Below are positions 33,793 through 42,837 of a DNA stretch of 59,842 bases, piece after piece (position 1 is the stretch's first letter; every line of letters begins with the position of its first letter). The stretch comes from Paenibacillus jilunlii (GTDB taxonomy: Bacteria; Bacillota; Bacilli; Paenibacillales; Paenibacillaceae), in the NCBI RefSeq assembly GCF_900102965.1, contig NZ_FNGM01000001.1, positions 289,096-348,937 on the forward strand. The letters run 5' to 3'. The position numbers were made by a program, and so were the translations under genes. The notes under the pieces are model-generated. The model worked only from the letters and a program-made list of their open reading frames with translations, made no database searches and was not told the origin of the DNA.

Positions 33793-34224
33793 TTACATTG
33801 GCGGTCCTTGCGTGAGCAAGAGCTTGATCGCCTCCATGCAGGCAACTCCTTGTGGAAGAAGCGCAGCCAGTGCACGTCTGGCCTGAACGGGCTTCAAACC
33901 GTGAATCATGGGCTCAAGCGCCTTAACTTCCCGCTCAAGCCGCTGCATTTGAAGCTCCAGGTCGGCCAATTTGTCTGAAACATCGGCTTCGGGTGTGGCT
34001 GCTTTCCACTTGCTCATCATGGATTTGATCTCATCCAATGTATATTTCTCTTGCTTTAGTTGATTAATACGCTCCAAAGCGACAAGGGTTTCATGGCTGT
34101 ACAACCGGTAATTTTTCACACTTCTTGATTCCGGCGCAATTAATCCCAGCTTCGTGTAATAATCAATGGTCCGTTCGCTGGTATGGGCGGCTTTGGCCAG
34201 TTCGCCAATCCGGTAAAGGGTCAT
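33793..34224 (-). CDS. MerR-family transcriptional regulator
   Basis: 143 residues. The MerR head is clear: YRIGELAKAAHTSERTIDYY, TKLGLIAPESRS and NYRLYSHETLVALERINQLK, followed by a dimerisation coiled coil. The C-terminal part is short, with only one Cys, so metal sensing is not evident. The frame extends upstream to 34344, but ATG 34224 fits the family start; an in-frame GTG at 34242 is possible. It leads the yugP gene. Confidence 0.9.
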   Translation of the reverse strand: MTLYRIGELAKAAHTSERTIDYYTKLGLIAPESRSVKNYRLYSHETLVALERINQLKQEKYTLDEIKSMMSKWKAATPEADVSDKLADLELQMQRLEREVKALEPMIHGLKPVQARRALAALLPQGVACMEAIKLLLTQGPPM

Positions 34225-34307
34225 ATCCCCATGGTCTCTCACCTCGTTGAATGAATTCGTTTGATCGGAAGGATATATTTTCTTTCTATAATAATAGAGC
34301 ATACTTA

Positions 34308-34337
34308 ATGATAGCAAATCACAAACCGTACAGTCAA
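34308..34337 (-). promoter_or_regulatory. Promoter of the merR-yugP operon
   Basis: Minus-strand TTGACT (34332-34337), 18-base spacer, TATCAT (34308-34313). A half-site ATACTTA lies next to it at 34301-34307. Confidence 0.6.
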
Positions 34338-34342
34338 ACGTC

Positions 34343-34359
34343 ATACTTACTTAAAGTAT
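34343..34359. promoter_or_regulatory. Candidate operator upstream of the merR promoter
   Basis: Dyad ATACTT-ACTTA-AAGTAT, just upstream of the -35 box; its half ATACTTA recurs at 34301. It could be the site of the MerR protein, although classical MerR sites lie within the promoter spacer. The 34360-34690 stretch beyond it is AT-rich and shows no gene or signal that I can support. Confidence 0.4.
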
Positions 34360-34692
34360 ATGATGGGAACTGCATAAGATGCCTGGGCGGCTGCCCCTGC
34401 CTTAAGCGAATACGATCCACATGAGAGAATTTTAATATTGGCGAAATATATTACATATGGTGTTAACTTATATTGAAAAAACACTGCTTACTTAAGGAAC
34501 AACAAGAACAAAAGGAACAAAGTACAAAAAATAACGATATCATTTAGAGAGTAAATTGTCTTCTGCGGATTATTTTTGATCACTTTACTGCATGTTTGAT
34601 TCAAAAAAATAACTAATAAAAGGGGAAGAGTGTCCATTCTTGAAGAAAACATGAGCTTCCATAAATAAATTAAAACATCCAAAAAAATAGTC

Positions 34693-34722
34693 TTGTCAAT
34701 TTACCTGACTTCTGATTATAAT
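34693..34722 (+). promoter_or_regulatory. Sigma-A promoter of the amt operon
   Basis: TTGTCA (34693-34698), 18-base spacer, TATAAT (34717-34722). Transcription would start near 34730. Confidence 0.75.
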
Positions 34723-34743
34723 GACATTAAGAGTTTCACGCTT

Positions 34744-34760
34744 TGTTAGAAAATATAACA
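34744..34760. promoter_or_regulatory. GlnR/TnrA-type box
   Basis: TGTTAGAAAATATAACA fits the consensus TGTNA-N7-TNACA exactly. It lies about 14-30 bases downstream of the expected start, a position suited to repression under nitrogen excess, and ends 19 bases before the amt start codon. Confidence 0.75.
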
Positions 34761-34779
34761 CTGGGGAGTGGGGTAAAGA

Positions 34780-36174
34780 ATGAGAAAAAAGATGATAATG
34801 ATGTTTCTGGCTATGATCACATTGATGGTCTATCCGGTTAGCGCATTTGCCGCTGACGGCCCGACAGCACCGGATTTGCAAATCGGTCTGGATACGGCGT
34901 TTACGTTCCTGGCCTTCATTCTGGTATTCTTTATGCAAGCAGGGTTTGCAATGCTTGAAGCCGGTTCGGTCCGGATGAAGAACGCAGGCCACGTTGCAGG
35001 TAAGACTGTATTGACGCTGGCAATCGCGAGCCTGTGTTTCTGGGCTATCGGCTTTGGGCTCGGCTTCGGTAACGGTAATGGATTCTTCGGAACAACAGGC
35101 TTCCTGTACGGCGGGGATACTCAAGCTGCATCGTTTGATTCCCTGGCATTCTCCGATGTCACTCTAAATGTTAAATTCCTCTTCCAGATGGCATTTGCGG
35201 CAGTTTCCCTGGCTATCGTATCCGGTGGTATGGCAGAACGTGCTAAACTAAGTGTATATATCGTATTCGGTATTTTGTTCTCCGTCGTGATTTATCCGGT
35301 GGTTGCACACTGGGTATGGGGCGGCGGCTGGCTGGCAGAGCTGGGTATGCAGGACTATGCAGGTTCCACAGTTGTCCATCTTACAGGTGCTACGGCGGCG
35401 GTTGTTGCAACCATTTTGCTTAAGCCCCGTCTTGGTAAATTCAATAAAGAAGGCAAACCGGTTATCATTCCTGGCCATAACCAAGTGTTCACTGTTCTCG
35501 GTGTAATTATCCTGTGGTTTGGCTGGTTCGGATTCAACCCCGGCAGCGCATTGTCCCCTATGGGCGGATTCTTCGGCCATGTGGCCTTGACAACTAACAT
35601 TGCTGCAGCCGCAGGCGGTTTGGCTGCGCTCATCGCTTCCTGGTTGTACTTTGGCAAGTCGGATATTCCGGCTATGCTGAACGGGGTGCTGGCTGCATTG
35701 GTTGCCATTACTGGAGCTTGCGCATATGTAGAGCCTTGGGCTGCTATACTGATTGGTTTTGTCGCCGGCGCATTCACATTCATGACTTCGCAGTGGCTGG
35801 AACGTGCAGGACTTGACGATCCGATTTATGCTTTCTCCGTGCATGGTATTGCAGGGATGTGGGGTGCGGTTTCCACAGGTTTGTTCGCAGCACCTGATCT
35901 GATCTCTAAAGGTGCACTTGTCGGGGACGCTGGATTGTTCTACGGCGGAGGCTTCCACCAATTGGGTGTTCAGATTCTCGGGGTCGCAGGCACCTTCATA
36001 TTCGTAGCTGTAATGTCCTTCATCATCCTCTATGTCATGAAGCTGGTTATCGGACTCCGTGTTACAGAGGAAGAAGAATTGATGGGTCTGGACATCAGTG
36101 AGCATGGGACTTACGGCTATCCGGAACAAATGAAACTGATTGCAGAATCGGAATCCAAGACCCTTAAACACTAA
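34780..36174 (+). CDS. amt: Ammonium transporter Amt
   Basis: 464-residue membrane channel with 11 helices after a cleavable signal peptide (MRKKMIMMFLAMITLMVYPV, cleavage after SAFA). Amt hallmarks include FMQAGFAMLEAGSVRMKNAGH, the twin pore His in HLTGATAAVVA and FSVHGIAGMWG, and WFGWFGFNPGSAL. It scavenges ammonium at low supply. A perfect GlnR-type box and a promoter precede it. No glnK follows; instead a DUF294 nucleotidyltransferase starts 28 bases downstream. Confidence 0.97.
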   Translation: MRKKMIMMFLAMITLMVYPVSAFAADGPTAPDLQIGLDTAFTFLAFILVFFMQAGFAMLEAGSVRMKNAGHVAGKTVLTLAIASLCFWAIGFGLGFGNGNGFFGTTGFLYGGDTQAASFDSLAFSDVTLNVKFLFQMAFAAVSLAIVSGGMAERAKLSVYIVFGILFSVVIYPVVAHWVWGGGWLAELGMQDYAGSTVVHLTGATAAVVATILLKPRLGKFNKEGKPVIIPGHNQVFTVLGVIILWFGWFGFNPGSALSPMGGFFGHVALTTNIAAAAGGLAALIASWLYFGKSDIPAMLNGVLAALVAITGACAYVEPWAAILIGFVAGAFTFMTSQWLERAGLDDPIYAFSVHGIAGMWGAVSTGLFAAPDLISKGALVGDAGLFYGGGFHQLGVQILGVAGTFIFVAVMSFIILYVMKLVIGLRVTEEEELMGLDISEHGTYGYPEQMKLIAESESKTLKH

Positions 36175-36202
36175 TAACTTCACTTGTTGGGAGGCGGACC
36201 GA

Positions 36203-37285
36203 GTGGCTTCGATGGAGACGGCAGACTGGAATGAGGATAATAGATATTTGTCCATCGCAACAGCCGGTTCGCCGCAGGAGCTTAAGGCAAAGCGTATTGC
36301 TTGTCAAACAGTACTGCTGGAGCAGTTAAACGTTATTCCGATTGAGGAATGGCTGTCCCGGGTCAATGCCATGCATGACCGGATTGCCGGGACAGCGGTC
36401 AGCATATGTGAGGCGCAGATGAAAGAGGCGGGCTACGGCCCGCCTCCCTGCGCCTATTCCTTTATTGTGTTCGGCAGTGCCGGCAGACAGGAAGCTACCC
36501 TATGGAGTGATCAGGATAACGGCCTAATTGTTGAAGGAGAACCGGATGGTGTTAAAAAAGCTTATTTTGAAGCCTTTGGTGTGATGCTGTCCAATGTGCT
36601 TGAAGAAGCAGGTTATGAGAAATGCGACGGCAAGGTGATGTGTTCTGAACCCTTGTGGCGCAAAACGCTGCCGGAATGGAAGTTGCAGCTGGAAAGCTGG
36701 ATGAGTCAGCTGGAATGGGAACCGATCCGCTATCTCATTATTTCCTCTGATATGCGCCATGTAGCAGGAAGCACAGCATTGTCCACGGAGTGGCGGGAAG
36801 CCTTGCATGCAGGTTTCGTAAATAATGACAAACTGTCTACAGCGGTGCTTCGCAATACTGTCCGTCACAAAGCCACGCTTAATCTGCTGGGCCAGGTGCT
36901 CACGGAGCGTTTTGGCGATTATGCGGGAGGTTTTGACGTTAAATATGGTGTCTATATTCCTTTGGTTAATATCGTCAGACATTTGACGCTGCTGCACGGT
37001 ATACAGGACAGCTCAACGCTGAAGAGGCTGGAGCAGCTGGCTAAGCTCGGAAAGTATGAGCATCTGGAGGATATCAGGCGTGCTTTTTTAACTGCGCTGC
37101 GTATGCGTGTGAATACACCCTATACGGTTCAGGACGGCTTATTATCCAGCAGTGACTATATTGCTGGGAGTGATCTGAAGAATAAGCAGCTTTTGTCTGA
37201 GCTGCGGGATAGTCTGCTGCTTGTCAGGCGTTTGCACAAAGCCCTGCAGCGTCAGCTCCGGTCAGCGGAAAGGAGGCAGTCATGA
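36203..37285 (+). CDS. DUF294-type nucleotidyltransferase (GlnD/GlnE-like catalytic fold)
   Basis: 360 residues, soluble. An alpha-helical N-terminus precedes a nucleotidyltransferase core with GSAGRQEATLWSDQDNGLI (about 90-108; G-S-x-G-R-x-E and the S-D-x-D metal Asp pair), followed by a helical DUF294 C-terminal domain. CBS and cyclic-nucleotide domains, which often accompany it in proteobacteria, are absent. Such enzymes are predicted to uridylylate or adenylylate a partner protein. Its place behind a GlnR-controlled amt suggests a nitrogen-status role; the target is unknown. GTG 36203 follows GGGAGGCGG; ATG 36212 is an alternative. Confidence 0.85.
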   Translation: MASMETADWNEDNRYLSIATAGSPQELKAKRIACQTVLLEQLNVIPIEEWLSRVNAMHDRIAGTAVSICEAQMKEAGYGPPPCAYSFIVFGSAGRQEATLWSDQDNGLIVEGEPDGVKKAYFEAFGVMLSNVLEEAGYEKCDGKVMCSEPLWRKTLPEWKLQLESWMSQLEWEPIRYLIISSDMRHVAGSTALSTEWREALHAGFVNNDKLSTAVLRNTVRHKATLNLLGQVLTERFGDYAGGFDVKYGVYIPLVNIVRHLTLLHGIQDSSTLKRLEQLAKLGKYEHLEDIRRAFLTALRMRVNTPYTVQDGLLSSSDYIAGSDLKNKQLLSELRDSLLLVRRLHKALQRQLRSAERRQS

Positions 37286-38031
37286 AGGAGCCGAACAAAG
37301 GCGGGGGGTTCTGGAACAATCTGAGGCAGGGCGGAATGCCGTCCGCCATCGCGTCCATCAGGGGCGGGGAAACGGCCCAGCAAACCGCGCAGCAGATGGC
37401 TTTTATCCGGTCACTGATGCGCGAGAAGCGGCGCCCTGAAGTACTGCATACCCCGCTCTCGGAGTTGGAGACGGTTATCTTTGATTTGGAAACGACGGGC
37501 TTTTCCCATCAGCACGGCGACGAGATTCTGTCTTTTGGCGCAGTTAAGGTCGTAGGAGAGGAAATTAAGGAAGAGGAATGCTTCTATACCCTGGTGAACT
37601 GTCAAACCTCAATTCCGGAGGACATTACAAAGCTAACGGGGATATCAGAAGAGATGACATCGGCGGCGCCTTCATTGATTGACGGGCTGCATAATTTCAT
37701 GTCTTTTGTGGGACAGCAGGTGCTGGTGGCGCATGGAAGCAATCATGATAAATCTTTTTTGAATGCCGCCCTGTGGAAGACCTCCAAGGTTCAGCTTACC
37801 CACAGAGTGCTCGATACCATGATGCTGGCCCGCTGGCTGGAGCCCCACCGGAGCAATTACACGCTTGATGAGCTGCTGGCCGTACATGGAATACCGGTTC
37901 AGGGCCGGCACAATGCGCTGGAGGATGCCAAGATGACGGCACAGCTTTGGGTATGTTATCTGCGGGAGATTTCCCAGAAAAAGCAGGTAGAAACACTGGG
38001 TGACCTGTATGCCTATCTCAGCAGAGCTTAA
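37282..38031 (+). CDS. DnaQ-type 3'-5' exonuclease
   Basis: 249 residues. A poorly structured N-terminus (about 50) precedes an RNase T/DnaQ fold: ExoI VIFDLETTGFSHQHGDEI, ExoII VAHGSNHDKSFLNAAL and ExoIII HNALEDAKMTAQLW, with all DEDDh residues. The ATGA overlap with the nucleotidyltransferase gene (4 bases) shows translational coupling. The same DUF294 plus DnaQ pairing is found in other phyla, so the two probably share a pathway; the substrate is unknown. Its end overlaps the convergent JAMM gene by 14 bases. Confidence 0.9.
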   Translation: MKEPNKGGGFWNNLRQGGMPSAIASIRGGETAQQTAQQMAFIRSLMREKRRPEVLHTPLSELETVIFDLETTGFSHQHGDEILSFGAVKVVGEEIKEEECFYTLVNCQTSIPEDITKLTGISEEMTSAAPSLIDGLHNFMSFVGQQVLVAHGSNHDKSFLNAALWKTSKVQLTHRVLDTMMLARWLEPHRSNYTLDELLAVHGIPVQGRHNALEDAKMTAQLWVCYLREISQKKQVETLGDLYAYLSRA

Positions 38032-38485
38032 GGGTTGAATGCAGCAGTTTATAGCTTGGTTTGCCAGTGGAATCAGGCTGCCGGTCAATCAAGAAACCGT
38101 TCAATCGGGGGGGATTGCTGCTGAGCCCCGGAGAACCGATCAGATAGACCTGGAATTCGGCGCCGAGCGAAGACAAGCCCCGGATGTCCGCGCTGGAAGG
38201 CCAAGGTGCTGTATGCGGATGGGAATGGAATATTCCAACGGGTGCAGGCTTTAGATAAAGAGCGGCAACCCATTCCTGCGGGTCAGGGACAAAAGCGTGC
38301 AGCGGGTCAGGCGCTACGTTGCGCATCGGCAGATACCTGTCGATGTGCATGCCGCCCGCTGCGGCAGCACCCAGCAGGACTCCGCATGCTTCATGCGGAT
38401 CACAGGTCAGCATGTGCTTCCCCAGCGCCTGCTGCACGGAGGCATTCAGTGTAATCGGCTGGAGGTTTCCCTGGAATGCTGTCAC
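38018..38485 (-). CDS. JAMM/M67 family zinc peptidase-like protein
   Basis: 155 residues of the prokaryotic Mov34/JAB type. Glu32 (PHEACGVLLG) and the HxHx7SxxD site (HSHPHTAPWPSSAD, His87, His89, Asp100) are complete, so it should bind zinc. Bacterial relatives remove C-terminal tails from sulfur-carrier proteins or cleave isopeptide-like bonds; no ThiS- or MoaD-like partner is adjacent. GTG start at 38485 behind GAGAGGGGTG. Divergent from the TlpA-like gene. Confidence 0.9.
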   Translation of the reverse strand: MTAFQGNLQPITLNASVQQALGKHMLTCDPHEACGVLLGAAAAGGMHIDRYLPMRNVAPDPLHAFVPDPQEWVAALYLKPAPVGIFHSHPHTAPWPSSADIRGLSSLGAEFQVYLIGSPGLSSNPPRLNGFLIDRQPDSTGKPSYKLLHSTLKLC

Positions 38486-38614
38486 TTGTTCACCCCTCTC
38501 TCTTCATAGGGTTTCGTCATTGGCGAAATCCTCTTTTTTTATGCTGGTTTGAAACTGCCGCAATTGGGGGTACAATAGGAGAAAAACATCCCATTTGCAA
38601 AGGACAAACCACAT

Positions 38615-39184
38615 ATGAAAGCTGTAAATAAACGAAATATAACGGTTATAGCGGTCATTGTTTTCCTGGCTTTTCTGGCGATAGAGCGTACAACCCGGTC
38701 GGAGCCGGAATCGGTCCCAGCCATGGAGCAGCAGGGAAGCTCCAAAACTGAGAGCGGGGCGGGCAAGGGCCTGCTGGCACCCGCGTTCACCTTGCAGGGA
38801 GTAAATGGTGAGAGCTACTCCGTTGAAGGGGCCAGAGAAAAAGCGGTGCTGGTGAATTTCTGGGCTTCCTGGTGTGAGCCCTGCCAGCAGGAGGCGCCTG
38901 CGCTGAATGCGCTGGCATTGAAGTACAAAGATGTGCTCGACGTTTATGGGATCAACGTAACGAGCCAGGATTACAAGCCTAACGCGGAACGTTTTGTCAG
39001 GAAGTATATGCTGGCGTTTCCCGTTATGTATGATCTTAAAGGTGAAGTTTTTGACAAATATAAAGGTGCCGTATTCCCTACTAATGTGCTTGTGGACAAA
39101 AACGGAGTCATCGCCGAGGTGATTCTCGGACTCCTGTCCCCGGAAGAGCTTGAAAAGAAGATCATCGCCCTGACCGGTTCCTGA
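38615..39184 (+). CDS. TlpA/ResA-like membrane-anchored thioredoxin
   Basis: 189 residues. An N-terminal helix (about 9-23) anchors an extracytoplasmic thioredoxin fold with WASWCEPC (Cys87/Cys90) and the cis-Pro in FPTNVLVD. It would reduce disulfides outside the cell, as ResA does for apocytochrome c. No cytochrome-biogenesis genes are nearby, so the partner is unclear. AAAGGA precedes ATG 38615. Confidence 0.9.
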   Translation: MKAVNKRNITVIAVIVFLAFLAIERTTRSEPESVPAMEQQGSSKTESGAGKGLLAPAFTLQGVNGESYSVEGAREKAVLVNFWASWCEPCQQEAPALNALALKYKDVLDVYGINVTSQDYKPNAERFVRKYMLAFPVMYDLKGEVFDKYKGAVFPTNVLVDKNGVIAEVILGLLSPEELEKKIIALTGS

Positions 39185-39207
39185 ACAAAAGGGATGCGGC
39201 AAGTCAG

Positions 39208-39255
39208 CAAAGCCCCTCTGCACCCTCGGGATGTTCCCGGGTGCGAGGGGCTTTG
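39208..39255. terminator. Bidirectional terminator between tlpA-like and cimA
   Basis: CAAAGCCCCTC-TGCACCC (39208-39225) pairs with GGGTGCGAGGGGCTTTG (39239-39255), with one mismatch in the middle, giving one of the strongest hairpins of the window. Confidence 0.85.
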
Positions 39256-39283
39256 TCTTGAAATATAGACTATATCCTCTAAA

Positions 39284-40903
39284 TTAGTGATTGACGAGTC
39301 CTCTGGGCGCTCTGCTTACTTCCGTGTCATTCTCCAGCGAAATCTGGCCCAGAAGGGCATAGCGCATACTGTCCACCAGCGCTTCCCAGCTTGCTTCAAT
39401 CACATTGCTGGATACCCCGACAGTGCTCCAGGTGTCGCTGTAGTCCTTGGATTCGATTAATACGCGAACCTTCGCGGCGGTCTGATCCTTCTCGTCAAGC
39501 ACCCGCACCTTGTAGTCGGAGAGATGCATGTCTTTCAGTTGCGGGAAGTAAGTCAGCAGCGCCTTGCGCAGCGCGTTATCCAGCGCATTGACCGGACCGT
39601 TGCCTTCGGCAGCGGTATAGAGATTATCTCCGCCGACTCTGAGTTTAACAAAGGCTTCGGAGACAACGGGGCTTCCGGCGGTCTTTTCCACAAGCATCTT
39701 AAAGGATTCAAAGGTGAACAGCTCGTTCATCTCGCCGGTGGCTTCGCGCAGCAGCAGTTCCAAAGAGGCGTCTGCACCTTCGAACTGATAGCCCTGATGC
39801 TCCAGATTTTTGATCTTGTCGATCACCTTGCGGGCTTGCTCGCTGCTTGGGTCGAGGCTTAAGCCCATATCCTGTGCTTTGGACAGGACATTGCTCTGGC
39901 CCGCCAGCTCGGAGACCAGCACCCGCTGCTTGTTGCCCACAAGCTCGGGAGCGATATGCTCATAGGTGCGGGAATCACGCAGAATGGCCGATACATGGAT
40001 GCCGCCTTTGTGCGCAAACGCGGCATTGCCTACATAAGGCTGATTCACCGGCAGGTTCACATTGGCCACTTCACTGATATAGTGGGCTGTATTCGTTAGC
40101 TGAGGCAAGGAATCACCGGGGATGCAGTGATACCCCATTTTGAGCTGCAGGGTAGGGATGATCGAGCACAGGTTGGCATTTCCGCAGCGTTCACCGTAAC
40201 CGTTGATTGTACCCTGCACCTGCCGTGCACCCGCGCTGATGGCGCTGAGTGCATTCGCGACTGCGAGCTCGCAGTCGTTATGGGTATGAATGCCGAGCGG
40301 GGCGCCAGGCAGCTGAAGAGCTATGCCGGATACAATCTCCTGAATTTCATTCGGAAGGGTTCCGCCGTTCGTATCGCACATGACCAGCCAATCCGCACCG
40401 GCTTCACGGGCCGCTCCCAGGACGGCAGCTGCATATTCGGGATTGTTCTTATAACCGTCGAAAAAGTGCTCTGCATCGAAAATGACCTCAAGGCCTTTGC
40501 GCTTCAGATAGGCAATGGACTCGCCGATCATGGCAAGATTCTCTTCAAGGGTAGTCTGCAGTGCGGTGTGAACATGGAAGTCCCATGACTTCCCGACCAG
40601 AGTAGCCGCCGGAACACCGGCATCAATCATCCGCTGCAGGTTCTCGTCATGCTCGGTGCTGGAATTCTTGCGCCGGGTGCTGCCGAATGCGGTGATTTTG
40701 GCATGCAGATGCAGTTCCTTGACTCTTTTGAAAAACTCAATGTCCTTGTTGTTGCTCCCCGGGATGCCACCTTCAATATAATGCACACCCAGATCATCGA
40801 GTTTCTTGGCAATCTTCAGCTTGTCATCTGCCGACAGACTGATGCCTTCACCTTGGGTGCCGTCACGCAACGTCGTATCGAAGATGGAAATGGACTTAGA
40901 CAT
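39284..40903 (-). CDS. cimA: (R)-citramalate synthase
   Basis: 539-residue enzyme that condenses pyruvate and acetyl-CoA into citramalate, the first step of threonine-independent isoleucine synthesis. The 2-isopropylmalate-synthase-type barrel starts with IFDTTLRDGTQGEGISLS and has HTHNDCELAVANAL (metal His pair) and VQGTINGYGERCGNANL. The C-terminal LeuA-type regulatory domain (about 400-539) should give isoleucine feedback. The DGTQGEG variant and length match CimA rather than LeuA. AGGAGG precedes ATG 40903. No T-box leader is seen upstream. Confidence 0.93.
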   Translation of the reverse strand: MSKSISIFDTTLRDGTQGEGISLSADDKLKIAKKLDDLGVHYIEGGIPGSNNKDIEFFKRVKELHLHAKITAFGSTRRKNSSTEHDENLQRMIDAGVPAATLVGKSWDFHVHTALQTTLEENLAMIGESIAYLKRKGLEVIFDAEHFFDGYKNNPEYAAAVLGAAREAGADWLVMCDTNGGTLPNEIQEIVSGIALQLPGAPLGIHTHNDCELAVANALSAISAGARQVQGTINGYGERCGNANLCSIIPTLQLKMGYHCIPGDSLPQLTNTAHYISEVANVNLPVNQPYVGNAAFAHKGGIHVSAILRDSRTYEHIAPELVGNKQRVLVSELAGQSNVLSKAQDMGLSLDPSSEQARKVIDKIKNLEHQGYQFEGADASLELLLREATGEMNELFTFESFKMLVEKTAGSPVVSEAFVKLRVGGDNLYTAAEGNGPVNALDNALRKALLTYFPQLKDMHLSDYKVRVLDEKDQTAAKVRVLIESKDYSDTWSTVGVSSNVIEASWEALVDSMRYALLGQISLENDTEVSRAPRGLVNH

Positions 40904-41063
40904 GAGAGTCCTCCTAAAAGTTTTTGAATTTTTATATTATAGCATTTTTACGCGGGAATGTAACAAAGAACTTTAGGGGGATGAACACCTGGTTGACCTT
41001 GCGCCGGGAGAAGAGGTATGCTGAAACCAACAATGGAAACCCTAAGATAAGAAGGTAGATATT

Positions 41064-42356
41064 GTGCAGAATGTGGATCAATATTATCCGGCAAGCGGCA
41101 GGGTGATTCTGCATGTGGATATGAATGCTTTTTACTGCTCTGTACATGAGGCGGAAGACCCGGACCAATATAAAGGAAAAGCAACGGCGGTTGCCGGCAG
41201 CGTGGAGCTCCGCAGGGGGATTATTGTGACCTGCTCCTATGCAGCGCGCAGACTGGGGATTTCCACAGGGATGCAGGTGCAAAAAGCACTGCGCATTTGC
41301 CCTTCGCTTCTATTGATTAAGCCGAATTTTCATCTCTACCGCAAGTACTCTAATGCTTTTATGCAGATAGCCTACAGTTATACTCCTCTGCTGGAAGCTG
41401 TCTCGATAGATGAATGTTATCTGGATATTACCGGTTCACGCCAATTCGGGACCCCGCTGGAGATTGCCGAAGGTATTCAGCGGCGCATTATGGAAGAGCT
41501 TGGGCTGCCATGCTCCATCGGTATCGCCCCCAATAAGCTGCTGGCGAAGATCGCTTCCGATCTGAAGAAGCCGAATGGCATCTCTATCCTGCGGCTGCGC
41601 GACGTGCCGGATATTCTATGGGACAAGCCTTGCAACGAGATGTTCGGGATCGGAAGCAAAACCGCAGAGAAGCTCCGGAAGCTCGGCATCTACAGCATCG
41701 GACAGCTGGCGGCAGCGGATGAACGGATGCTCGTGGAGCATTTCGGGGTGATGGGTTCCTGGCTGAAGCGGGCAGGGAACGGCATTGATCATGGCGTGGT
41801 GAATCCGGAAAGGGAGCAGAGCAAGTCCATCGGGCATACCACGACACTTCCGAGCGATGTCGTCGGGCTGGCTGAAGCAAGGCCGATTCTGCTGAATCTG
41901 AGCGATCAGGTGGCCCGGCGCCTGCGGAAGCAGGGATTGGTGGCGTCTGGGGTACAGCTCACCATCCGTACGCCGGATATGAAGACGATCACGCGCTCGC
42001 GCCAGCTGGAGACGCCTACGGAGAGCGCCGAGGATATTTACAAGACGGCATGTGACCAGTTCGCCCGGCACTGGAAGGGTGACAAACCGGTTCGGCTGCT
42101 GGGCGTTACGCTGCAAGGGCTGACCGCCAAAGAGGACTCTGCCATCCAGCTGGATCTGTTCAATTATGAACGCCAGCCCAAGAAGGAGTCGCTTAACCAA
42201 ACGATGGACATGCTGCGCAATAAGTTCGGCGAGAACGCAGTCCTTACGGCCGGTATGCTGAGCGACAGCCATTCGGCGCGCCTGCGCAACCACAAGGAGC
42301 GGGGAACCTCCCTGCAAAAGGATAATCTTCACAAGACGGGCCCTGCGGAGGAGTGA
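41064..42356 (+). CDS. dinB: DNA polymerase IV (Y family)
   Basis: 430-residue translesion polymerase. Catalytic carboxylates are in LHVDMNAFYCSVHEAEDP and SIDECYLDITGS; helix-hairpin-helix and little-finger domains follow (GIGSKTAEKLRKLGI). QLDLF near residue 366 is a fitting clamp-binding motif. GTG 41064 lies behind AGAAGG. No LexA box of the Bacillus type was recognised upstream. Confidence 0.95.
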   Translation: MQNVDQYYPASGRVILHVDMNAFYCSVHEAEDPDQYKGKATAVAGSVELRRGIIVTCSYAARRLGISTGMQVQKALRICPSLLLIKPNFHLYRKYSNAFMQIAYSYTPLLEAVSIDECYLDITGSRQFGTPLEIAEGIQRRIMEELGLPCSIGIAPNKLLAKIASDLKKPNGISILRLRDVPDILWDKPCNEMFGIGSKTAEKLRKLGIYSIGQLAAADERMLVEHFGVMGSWLKRAGNGIDHGVVNPEREQSKSIGHTTTLPSDVVGLAEARPILLNLSDQVARRLRKQGLVASGVQLTIRTPDMKTITRSRQLETPTESAEDIYKTACDQFARHWKGDKPVRLLGVTLQGLTAKEDSAIQLDLFNYERQPKKESLNQTMDMLRNKFGENAVLTAGMLSDSHSARLRNHKERGTSLQKDNLHKTGPAEE

Positions 42357-42467
42357 TTTAAGTCCTATCCCATCGGCTGATTGCCAATCCGCAAGATGCG
42401 TCAAAATTGGAAACGAACTGAAAATCCATTGAAATTGTTTTCTATTTATATTAATATGACAAAATAA

Positions 42468-42758
<291 letters not shown>

Positions 42759-42784
42759 ACCTCCGGGTTATTCGTATCTGCGCA

Positions 42785-42834
42785 AAATATAAGGATTAGA
42801 AATGAGGTAAACCTTATTTCTAATCCTTATATTT
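42785..42834 (+). terminator. Perfect 19-base-pair AT-rich hairpin after fer
   Basis: 42785-42803 pairs without mismatch with 42816-42834. No T-run follows, so it may protect the fer mRNA 3' end; the true terminator is the next hairpin. Confidence 0.6.
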
Positions 42835-42837
42835 CCA

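Noticed and set aside
34461..34477. Second GlnR-type box further upstream of amt
   Set aside because: TGTTA is present but the second half (TTGAA) departs from TNACA, so it is too weak to call.
34488..34682. 64-residue minus-strand hydrophobic frame in the gap before amt
   Set aside because: Very AT-rich, no ribosome site, and hydrophobicity is expected from T-rich sequence.
35248..36255. 335-residue minus-strand frame opposite amt
   Set aside because: Cys/Ser/Gln-rich shadow of a hydrophobic transporter gene; no ribosome site.
40904..41063. T-box or other riboswitch before cimA
   Set aside because: The gap is only 160 bases and lacks the T-box core and an antiterminator/terminator pair.
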